64,000 nucleotides of DNA from Ischnura elegans. Lineage: Eukaryota > Arthropoda > Insecta > Odonata > Coenagrionidae. A program made the position numbers and the translations under genes. The stretch lies in NCBI RefSeq assembly GCF_921293095.1, contig NC_060254.1, positions 62,542,069 to 62,606,068 of the forward strand, written 5' to 3'. Positions 55,703 through 64,000 of the stretch are shown here, one piece after another; position 1 is the stretch's first letter; each line of letters starts with the position of its first letter. The notes under the pieces are model-generated. The model ran no database searches. It worked only from the letters and a program-made list of their open reading frames with translations, and was not told where the DNA came from.

Positions 55703-56771
55703 ATGATAAATCCAAATGACAGCATATTATTTAAGCCAGAGTATAGGGTATAGCTAGTTCTGATTGGAGGTATTGTCAGCTGCAGTTTGGTAGTCCCTGG
55801 AAATTTGACTTGGTGGCTTATTTGACAGTCCTTGCTTGAGTCAATCAACCCTTGAGTTGAAAGACTGTGCAAGTAAGCTGACATGTCCTAAGCTTGATGT
55901 CCTTCACCTCAGTCTGGAGGACTTGACAGTCCAATGAAGGAAATACTTAGAAAAGAAGTGGAAGGGGATAAAAAAATGTGACAGCTTTGGAAAGTATCCC
56001 TCAAGGATTTGTGGTAGCGAAGAAGTTTGATTTTCAGCATTCATCTGGCTTATTCAGTAACCTGCTAATTGCCTCAGTTACTGAACAATGTTCATGCTAG
56101 TTATCTATTGTTTTTTGATACCACATCTATATAACCGACAATTTTGGTGTGTAAGACATCATAGGTCTTCCATTACTCAATTGCTATGATTGTATGCGTT
56201 TCACAAAATGCCTTCAGGCTTCTACCCTATTTTCTAAAACATTATCTCCACAAAGCTTCCTGCTGCTCAACTCCTTGGATTAAATTCAGTAACAGTCACT
56301 ATTGTTTCATCTCTTGAATCATTTCAAAGATATCTAGCCCCAATAGGCGTCAATATCAATCATGGTTTCACCTATCTCCCCACCATTCCAGGAGGATTTC
56401 ACAATTATTTAGGTGTTCCCTGTTAATGACATAGGAAAATTTTGAAACATCAATTACTTCCCTCGGAGAAAATGGATGTGCTAGAGGGTTTGTAAATATC
56501 AATGCCACTCATTACTCACTACACACATAACAATGCCAATCTAACTTGTGTTTGAACAGGAGGCCACCTTGAACATGGAGTTACGGCAGTGAAAACAGGG
56601 CCTAAGAGTTCAATGAATGTTAACACAAAGAGTACTGGATTCTCTAGGAATTTAAAAATTACCCATTTCAACTGTTACTGAGATGAACGCAACGCAAATC
56701 CTATTATATTTAAAACATACAGTGTAGTAAATCTCACAGAGAAAGATGAACTCAATGCATTGGCTACAAAT
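55703..56771. other. Intergenic, with one coding-like tail
   Basis: Most of it shows nothing. From about 56693 the + frame reads DERNANPIIFKTYSVVNLTE and then KDELNALATN, leading into the duplicated motif at 56772. It has no certain start or acceptor. Confidence 0.4.
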
Positions 56772-56827
56772 AAAGTTGCTGAATTGGACAGACCAACTCC
56801 TGTCAAACGTAGAAATAAGTCGGTCGA
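56772..56827 (+). repeat. Duplicated coding-like segment, copy 1
   Basis: The frame reads KVAELDRPTPVKRRNKSV and stops shortly after (SSENC then TAG). It is almost identical to 57319-57374. Of three differences in the 56 bases, two are synonymous (GAA/GAG, CGT/CGA). Confidence 0.7.
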
Positions 56828-56995
56828 TTCAAGTGAAAACTGTTAGGAAAACGAAAACATCGGTAGTCGTCAACACCTAAACGTCCATATTCCATCATCG
56901 AAATTCCTGCTGTAGCCTTACAAATGGACGGGATGGTGCATAGGTTTCCCCATCCAAGTGTTCCAAGGTGATTATACGCGTGGGCACATGCTTAC

Positions 56996-57232
56996 CCTAG
57001 AGGATTGGAATGCATGTTTTACGAAGACAGATGCAGACGCTAGCGAGTTGTTTACGTCGCTGGATTTTGTTGAGGTCCTGTTCCCCACGACCAAGTACAG
57101 CATAAGGTTGAGGTGGTAAAGGTTACCGGATGGCAAGTCCCACAATTTCGTATGAAGGATAGCTGTGAGCCGATTAATATTAGCACATATCCAGGTACTT
57201 GCGGTTAATAGGTAAAAATGAAGCATAAGCAC
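56996..57232 (-). CDS. Possible first coding exon of a minus-strand gene
   Basis: On the minus strand, ATG at 57232 opens a 79-codon frame that reaches a strong donor (CTCTAGG-GTAAGC) in phase 0. The start MLMLHFYLLTASTWICANIN has the look of a signal peptide. I do not recognise the protein, and I found no matching downstream exon between 51 and 57 kb. CRE-like sites lie 0.4 kb upstream (57621-57642). It could also be a 5'UTR exon or chance. Confidence 0.3.
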
Positions 57233-57318
57233 GCCTTGTCAAGCAGAAATTATAGGCACACCGTCATCACAAAAATCAAATTATCCACTCCTCTTGAGCA
57301 TGAAATATAAGTTCAAAT

Positions 57319-57374
57319 GAAGTTGCTGAGTTGGACAGACCAACTCCTGTCAAACGAAGAAATAAGTCGGTCAA
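57319..57374 (+). repeat. Duplicated coding-like segment, copy 2
   Basis: The frame reads EVAELDRPTPVKRRNKSV, then continues open for about 45 codons. It lies 547 bases right of copy 1. The two downstream sequences differ. Confidence 0.7.
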
Positions 57375-57620
57375 AACTGAAATTCGTAGAAGATCACCGC
57401 AACTGATAACATATCATCTATATTATTGCTACAAAATCAATAACCTAAAGAAAAAGTTCTCAATTAAAACTCTTAGGCAATCAAGTCCTAACGGCGAAGT
57501 TTCATAAAACCGATTAAATAATTTTGGCACGAACTTCAAAACTCTACAGCTTGGCAACAGTGATTTACGCACAAGGTCACGGGTGCGCGACGTCGGCGAT
57601 GCGAAGGTTGACAATTGCAA

Positions 57621-57642
57621 TGATGTCATTATGATGACATCA
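57621..57642. promoter_or_regulatory. Two CRE-like sites
   Basis: TGATGTCA (57621-57628) and TGACATCA (57635-57642) lie close together, each one base from the CREB/ATF palindrome. The surrounding 57540-57610 is CpG-richer than average. A 66-codon minus frame starting at 57629 has Arg/Ser/Leu composition like a mitochondrial presequence, but its exon end is unclear. Confidence 0.4.
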
Positions 57643-58331
57643 TCGGGAACTAAAGAAATTTAAACGTTTATATATCATCTGTGATTTTGCCCAGTATTGC
57701 CATCAAGAAAAGGGAGGCTGATAATTCTCTCGCTGCATTATAATGGTACGCATCGTATTGTCTTAAAACTAAATTGCACGGCAAGAAATTGTACGTAATT
57801 AGACAGCTCTACAGTAATGATAACGAAATAGATTATACTCGAACTAAATTTTGAAATTAACCAATCTAAACTACAGATAATAAAAGCCATCGAGAGAAAT
57901 GTTCAAATGATAGTGTTAATGCATGGCAATCTTTAGGCACAGTTTTTACATAAATACTAATTGAAATCAGTGGGTTTCGTCTCGATAAATGGTATATGGG
58001 CCGTAATGAAAATGATGGTGCAACCAATACTTGTAAGTTGACGTCCTCCAGTGAAGCTTAACAAGTGCATAATCCGTAATTACCATGGATACGGAGTTTT
58101 ATTTTGCGCCGGAAAGTTTGGCAACTCTGCATTCATCTTTGCAAAGAGGCGACACAGGCATTTATTAAATGTTTTTTTTGCATTGTATCTCACTTATGAG
58201 TTATTATTGTAAGAAACGAACCATTATGTAAAATATTTGTTAATTCTATTTTGATTTTCAAATAAAAGCCAAAATACAGTGTAAAGTAATTTGCTAATAT
58301 CGATGTAAATTATTAACCGCGCAAGGATGAA

Positions 58332-58347
58332 TGACGTCATCGGAAGT
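58332..58347. promoter_or_regulatory. CRE plus ETS-type promoter core
   Basis: A perfect CRE palindrome TGACGTCA (58332-58339) is followed one base later by CGGAAGT (58341-58347), the ETS/NRF-2 core. This pairing is typical of TATA-less housekeeping promoters. A possible 5'UTR exon ending at donor GTAAAC (58413) lies just downstream on the + strand. Confidence 0.5.
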
Positions 58348-58349
58348 AC

Positions 58350-58412
58350 ACTTGTAAAAACTACGGTGCGGTGGCCAAGTTGCATAGTTCTGTTTGTGTT
58401 TACAGCTAACAG
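58350..58412 (+). other. Possible 5'UTR exon 1 of a + strand gene
   Basis: Non-coding sequence between the CRE/ETS pair and a donor CTAACAG-GTAAAC. The start is a guess from the promoter position. The gene body would be further right, beyond the window. Confidence 0.3.
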
Positions 58413-59117
58413 GTAAACATGGCTTTTTGTGATGTTATCAATTGTATAATCCGCATCAAATACGTATAGATTACGATAAATCATTTTTTTGGTGCTAGTC
58501 TGAAGAATGTTTTGCAGACCGCTTCTGACTGCTAGGTCCATCTCATGTCATGGCCTCTAAACGTATCTAAACGAGTTAGGCATGAAGTAGTAATTGCTGA
58601 ATTTCGTGTGTTTGACAAGGACAGCTTGTGATTTGGTAACTGTCATTATGTTATGCACTAACCAATCAAAATATTTCATCTCCTTGATGTCTAATGTTTA
58701 TATAATTCATGTTTAATAGAAGATGTCTCGTGTATGTAAATTGTGTTTTTTTATTTTATGGGAAGGTTAAATATCATTCTGTTGACGCTTATCGCTGTTG
58801 GTAAAATTATGAATCTCATTTTGCGAAATAGAAGGGTGTAAACTTAATCATAAACTCATTCCCGCGAATGCCGAGTATGTTTTCATAGTCAAGGACACAA
58901 CCTAGAGTGTCATGCTCTCTGGTTTTTTGTTATCCCCTTGTGATCATCGAGGTTGTTTAATGTTGTGAATGTATGCTTCTTTGAGTACCATTACGGGTTC
59001 TTAATTATTTGATGCAGAACTATTAGCATTTAATGAAATGGTGGAAAATAACTTTTATGATATGCCTTTCCAGTAATTCCACAAAAATATTATAATATAT
59101 GTATTTTATGGTTTCAG

Positions 59118-59198
59118 GTCTTCTGCGAGAGGAAAATCCCTCGTTTCGTGTGACGACATGAGAGTAGAGAAGTACTGACGCGAATTTTTTTACCAGAG
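59118..59198 (+). other. Possible 5'UTR exon 2
   Basis: An 81-base segment with CpGs lies between acceptor ATGGTTTCAG and donor GTTAGTG. Its only ATG opens a 7-codon frame that stops inside it, so it would be untranslated leader. Confidence 0.3.
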
Positions 59199-61755
59199 GT
59201 TAGTGAGATACTGATCTTGCAGTAGCATGAGGTGTTTTTTTCTCCAATTTATACTACCCAAGTTTTCCTTGTGGGAGTATTGCTATCTTTGGCTGTTATC
59301 ATAAGGGTGGTTTTATAAACGCAATATGCTTTAAGTGTCAGTATAGCATTCTGTAATATGCTAGATTTGTCTAACAGCATGTGATGATCATGATAAGCTC
59401 CTGGTAAAATAAAAATCATGTCAGTTGAACAGGTATATGCTTTCCTCTAGGTCCCTTTCCAGTTTAAAATCCACTCTTATTTACTATTGACAGGAGACTA
59501 AAGAGAGATTGTTTATTCCTGTCAAGCCATTATTTCTTCAAAATATCTGGCAACTTTTCGACAATCATGATATTTCTGTGTTATCTCTTATTTTTTTCAG
59601 TTCTCATTGGTAAAATGGTTTATTCAACTAGTGATTTAGATTTGATTATATTCATGCATGTAATCTACAGTTACACACCCAGAGGCCTGCATGCTTGTGA
59701 AAAATGGCATAACTTTAAGAAGCATTTCATAAATTTGTCATCCATATACAAATGCGTTGGTTTTATGGGATTTATTTTGTCACAGCGTGAAATGGTTAAT
59801 CATGAGGGTTAGGGAGAGGATAGATTATTTCTTGTAAAAGTTCAGAATTGGGGAAACCTCTGCTATGAATGAAGTTACTATTCCTCAAAGAATGGTGAGC
59901 AAATTTTTGATGTTTCATCAATGCAGTAGTGCTGTCATAAGCTGTGCAATGAATTTTCATGTATACTTATTGTTGTACTCAAATGAAACATAGATACATA
60001 CACTGCATGGCTTAATCTTCTGTAAACCATTGTATCCTATAATGGCATAAGAGTGAATTGTCTGATGTAATATATAATTAATTTAAAAGAATACTATTAA
60101 TTGGATTCATAGTCCCTAGTCAAAATTTGTATTTGTACGATTGAAGCATACTCAATTTGCACTAGTGTGGTGTATTGTAGTAAAATATTTATTCCTATTT
60201 ATCAAGTCTACTCATTGGCCCACCTAAAATTATGTTATTTTTGGTCTCAAATGTAACATTTTTTAATGCCCAGTACATTTCCTCAAGCGATTTTTCTCTC
60301 TCATAGTGATTCAACCCATAGGCTGGTTTGGATAGAGCTCACGGTAGACAAAACCATTATGCGGGATAACTTAATTTAAGGATTGGGGGCTAGTTCCTTT
60401 CCCTCGGCACCTCGACAAAATTTTGATATTGGAATCTTTTGATTGGTAGCCTAACCATGTTTCAACAAGCCCACCACAATCCTTGTGTGGTGATACATTA
60501 TAAATTTGATTCAAGTGAGATATGGCTACAAAACTTCAAACTCCTTGTTGATTTATCTTAGTTTTGCATCCTATTTTTGCTTTAGCTAAAAAATATTAAT
60601 ATTCATGCATTCATGGTACATTATTTAATGTAGTGTATTTGGAATTAGTTTCGCAGCTAATCTTTTGAATGCTAATGAGGCAGAATGTTTGTTTAATTGG
60701 TATGGTAGTTAATCTTATTATTCCATCAAACCAAATTGTGTTTGGTCATTTAACCACCTGATGATTTGCATGAGTAGTTCTATGACAATTGATTTTTGGT
60801 GGATGCTAAAGGTGAAAAATATGACATTGTGAGGAGTTTGCTTAGAGTTATTCTGTGTGTGATATGGTGTCCTAATTTGGTTCTCAAACTGCTTTAATCA
60901 TCTTAAAGGCATTTGTAATTTTAGCTGCAATTGTAGAAATTTGTTATAAAAAAGTTTGTTATACTTAATTTTTATTTTTTGGGAAATAGATGCTAGAAAG
61001 AATTTCTGTAATCTATTCCCAAAATTTTCTTAGTCATAGGGTTGGTATTTATATTTCTGGCCTAATGATTAAAAAAAAACATGTATAATAGAAATTGGAT
61101 TTATTGTTTTCCAAGTATTCTTCAGGAAACTTATTAAACATTTGCATGCAATGGAACCAGCTTTTGAAATAACTTTTCTATTCCCGTTAGGATAGCTCCA
61201 AAACATTAACTTTGAATACAGCAACCTCATCTTTGGGTCTTAGAAATCGATGATCCTAATTGTAAAAAGTAAGAAAATTTCCAAATTCCTGCGATGACTT
61301 CTGGCTAACAAATGGTCATTTACCTTTCACAAATGTCCTCTTATGTCACTGTTGCAATGTGACCATTCATGCTGAAGAAAAAGGTAACCATTTGCTTAGA
61401 TGTGATTTTTCCATGAGTAACTTTTGTGGGAATTAGCTCATTTTGGAAGAACCATACAGTTATAGCTGTAGACTACATATATGCCACATACCTGTTTAGA
61501 GTTATTCCTAAATTTTTATGTGCATTGCCCTATAAAGATTGAAGTTCATCATGGAATTCTTGTCTTTATAATCCACATCAAAAATTACGAAAAATAATTG
61601 TACGAAAATGTTCAGGTCTAATCCATTTTTTGTCCATGATAAATTTTTCAAGTTTTTGTAAACGACAAAATCATGAAAAATTGACATAATTTTCGAGAGA
61701 AAGGTATGATCATCTTTCCAATACAATATTTACGTTAGTGATAAGAATGGTTTAA
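59199..61755. other. AT-rich stretch, nothing recognised
   Basis: Possibly intron of the putative gene starting at 58.35 kb. A GC-richer patch at 60305-60480 is likely a repeat fragment, but I could not place its ends. Confidence 0.5.
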
Positions 61756-62073
61756 TACATTCAATGCGGGCCCGATATTCATTAAAGTCGTCAAAATCGG
61801 CCCGGCCGTTAAAATAAGAAAGAAAAATAGAGGGAGGTTTCCGTGCCTTAACTTCCGTTCAAATACAGCTTTTTACAAATGGAGCCAACAGTTCAAAAGG
61901 GGGTAGCTTGCTGAAGGCTAAACACACGATCGGAAGACTCAGAATTGGATTTTAGTCACGTACGGAGGTGGAGAAAGGGCTCCTGGCCGGACTGGCGGAG
62001 CACGTCCATTGAAGCGCTCCGTATCTCGGCTTGGACGGGACCACGTCAATTGACGTACTACACACTGAATGTG
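61756..62073. mobile_element. piggyBac-like MITE, 318 bp
   Basis: TTAA flanks both sides (61752-61755, 62074-62077). The ends TACATTCAATGCG and, reversed, CACATTCAGTGTG are inverted repeats. The interior is CpG-rich compared with its surroundings and has no frame. The TTAA target supports piggyBac. Confidence 0.7.
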
Positions 62074-62161
62074 TTAAAATCGGATAAAAAAGAAGACTGT
62101 TAGAGATCAATTCTTGGATTGTGTTTGGAGAAGAAGAAAAAGAATTTCAAATGTTACCTGT

Positions 62162-62466
62162 CTGGGGCGCAGTTAGGAATTAAGGCTAGGGGGGGTTTCA
62201 GGCACAACTAATACTGCGGGGCTTGGGGGTATTGCATACCTGCCAGGGTAATTGGTAGGTGCGGAGGCCTTCCGCTGGAAAAAAATTGAGTTAAATGGTT
62301 CAAAATGGTGATTTTTACGGCCTTCTGAGGGATATTTAATTAATCCTCTCACTATTCTATAAGCAATATTAATCCAATCAAGTAAAATAGATATAACTTT
62401 AAAATTTCTGTTAGCTCTGTGGGGGGGAGTTTTATCCCCCAAAACCCCCCCCTCGCTGCGCCACTG
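62162..62466. mobile_element. hAT-like MITE, 305 bp
   Basis: A perfect 8-bp duplication TTACCTGT flanks it (62154-62161, 62467-62474). The left end CTGGGGCGCAGTTAGG pairs with the reversed right end CAGTGGCGCAGCGAGG, and G/C tracts lie inside the ends. Confidence 0.82.
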
Positions 62467-62474
62467 TTACCTGT

Positions 62475-63375
62475 TGCCAAGTAACATTTACTTTTGTCAA
62501 GGCCAGAAATATGTATGGCAACCCTCTTATTTGGTGTATATGAGTGGTGGTAGAATTTTTATATTTGGCACAATATTAGTTTTATTTACATTAAAGGCAT
62601 ACATCTTAGTGCAGTGATTAATGTTTTCAAATTTTGTTGCAACAAGAGGATATTATAATTACGTTTTACAAAACTATTCATACATTGTTCATATTTTTGT
62701 TCGTGTTGCTTGTGGAATATTTATTTTGACTTCTCGTATAATGGTAGTTGATTCTATTTCTATTTTTTCCTGAGCACTATGTAATTTTTACTATTATTAA
62801 TTCTAAAGTGATTAAAATCATTGTGATTGAAGTATGTACTCACTGAGATGATTTTATGACAAATGAAGTAATTGAAAATTGAGATTTTCATTGAAATGTT
62901 TTTATGTCATTAACTTTTTTTACAGAAGGTTTTATCATTCATAATCAGAAACAAAACATGTCTACTTTCCAAGTTCCATGAAAATTCACTAATATCCACT
63001 CTCACACACAAATTAAATGTGAGATTAGAGGTCATAATCTTCTATTAATTCTAATCCAACACTTGTGAAAGCATTGGTACGAGCAATGCTAAGTATATGA
63101 CCTGCATTAATTTTATGCCTTTGGATGATAGGATCTTTGGGAATGGTGATACCAGTCACTGAGTGTGTGTTACATTATGACACATTCAATCCATAGAGAA
63201 GTAAATTCATGGAACCTTATGGATGGATATTCATGGTATTCAGCAGTTTCATAATAAAAGGAAATAATAATTGATTTTGAATTGCTTTTTTTACTTTCTC
63301 TCCATCGTAATGACTATCCTTTAGAACCTTTACAGTAAGCCCTTAATGTTTGATATCCAGTGATCTCTATTGATA
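62475..63375. other. AT-rich stretch, nothing recognised
   Basis: No exon or element could be supported. Confidence 0.5.
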
Positions 63376-64000
63376 CGAGGTCTGTTTAAAAAGTACCCGG
63401 AATTTTTCAATTTCGCAGGTCTGGAGAGTCCGATTGCCAAAATTTTTTTTATTGTGTTGGTATACATGCCCCTAAAGTATGATAAAATTTTCAGCCATAT
63501 TCACTGTTTACTTTGTCTGTGGTAGTCGCTAAGGTTCGACGTGTTTTTATGAGCTCGGCGATTTTTGCTTGTTTAAACAATGGAAGAATTGAAGAGTCAA
63601 AGAATTTGTATAAAATTTTTGGTAAAAAATGAAATAAAGTGTAACGAAGTGTGTGAAATGTTACAAAAAGCCTATGGTGAGTCTGCTATGAAAAAAACAA
63701 GTGTTTACGAGTGGTATAAGCGTTTCCAAGATGGCCGCGAAGATGTTGAAGATGACGAATGCTCCGGTCGACCCAGCACGTCAATAATCGATGAAAACGT
63801 GGAAAAAATGGTTATAAATGATCGCGGAATAACAATTAGAGAAGTTGCTGATGAAGTTGGCATTACAATTGGCTCATGTCATAACATTTTTTCAAAAGTT
63901 TTGGGCATGAAACGAGTAGCAGCAAAATTCATTCTAAAACGGCTGAATTTTGACCAAAAAAACAATGGCATGAACATCGCTCAGGAGCTGTTAAATGACG
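63376..64000 (+). mobile_element. mariner element, left part, running off the window
   Basis: After TA (63374-63375) the terminal sequence contains GTCTGTTTAAAAAGTACCCG, a typical mariner inverted repeat. A 5' untranslated stretch precedes the transposase start at 63580. The right end is outside the window. Confidence 0.85.
63580..64000 (+). CDS. Mariner transposase, N-terminal part (open at window edge)
   Basis: ATG at 63580 opens a frame with no stop through the last base (140 codons plus one base). It starts MEELKSQRICIKFLVKNEIK and shows the two-part helix-turn-helix of mariner transposases: a first HTH through TSVYEWYKRFQDGRE, the linker motif DDECSGRPST, then a second HTH (REVADEVGITIGSCHNIF). 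These bind the inverted repeats. The catalytic DD(D/E) domain would follow beyond the edge. Absence of frameshifts in 421 bases suggests a fairly young copy. Confidence 0.85.
   Translation, partial: MEELKSQRICIKFLVKNEIKCNEVCEMLQKAYGESAMKKTSVYEWYKRFQDGREDVEDDECSGRPSTSIIDENVEKMVINDRGITIREVADEVGITIGSCHNIFSKVLGMKRVAAKFILKRLNFDQKNNGMNIAQELLND

Overview
The window reads as a piece of an AT-rich invertebrate nuclear genome, most likely an insect. It has long introns with consensus GT-AG borders, genes that fill a small part of the sequence, and many short DNA transposons (hAT-like, pogo/Tigger-like, piggyBac-like, mariner), tRNA-derived SINEs and LINE scraps. I cannot name the species or order. Bacterial features such as operons and Shine-Dalgarno sites are absent.

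The main gene, on the + strand, is a homologue of SON, the large nuclear-speckle splicing cofactor (CDS about 12926-50274). I rebuilt 15 coding exons whose splice phases agree throughout. They give 5523 coding bases, about 1840 residues. In order the protein has an acidic N-terminal part with a Lys-rich block, a linker, a very large RS domain in a single 2.36 kb exon, the conserved SON motifs after the RS domain, a G-patch and a C-terminal double-stranded-RNA-binding domain. Two polyadenylation signals follow (50304 and 51977). Two features suggest shorter isoforms: an in-frame alternative exon with a stop at 21173, and a stop codon that overlaps the donor of the RS exon.

Left of SON, 6201-6407 and 8567-8721 are the last two coding exons of another + strand gene, whose product ends in a netrin-type (NTR/C345C-like) domain. 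Its upstream exons lie outside the window. A minus-strand exon at 12190-12343 with good splice sites suggests a gene divergent from SON. Right of SON, 57.0-58.4 kb looks like a promoter region: two CRE-like sites, a perfect CRE next to an ETS-type site, a possible minus-strand first exon (56996-57232) and possible + strand 5'UTR exons (to 58412, and 59118-59198).

The remainder is mobile DNA, much of it inside SON introns. Elements with visible ends include hAT-like elements with 8-bp duplications (7600, 10345, 33468, 39430, 53158, 62162), pogo/Tigger-like elements flanked by TA (30933, 33819, 38251), TTAA-flanked elements (20118, 61756), an unclassified 1.5 kb element with perfect 13-bp inverted ends (53593-55128), and a mariner element open to the right edge (63376 onward). 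Three nested insertions show relative ages: a Tigger inside a hAT, a Tigger remnant inside another hAT, and a SINE inside a hAT-like element.

No CRISPR array, bacterial-type defence system or rRNA gene was seen. The most novel-looking items are the 53.6-55.1 kb element, the rearranged pair of hAT copies at 39.4 and 48.7 kb, the 9.9-10.9 kb element that mirrors its own flank, and the tandem-repeat hAT at 33.5-35.2 kb.
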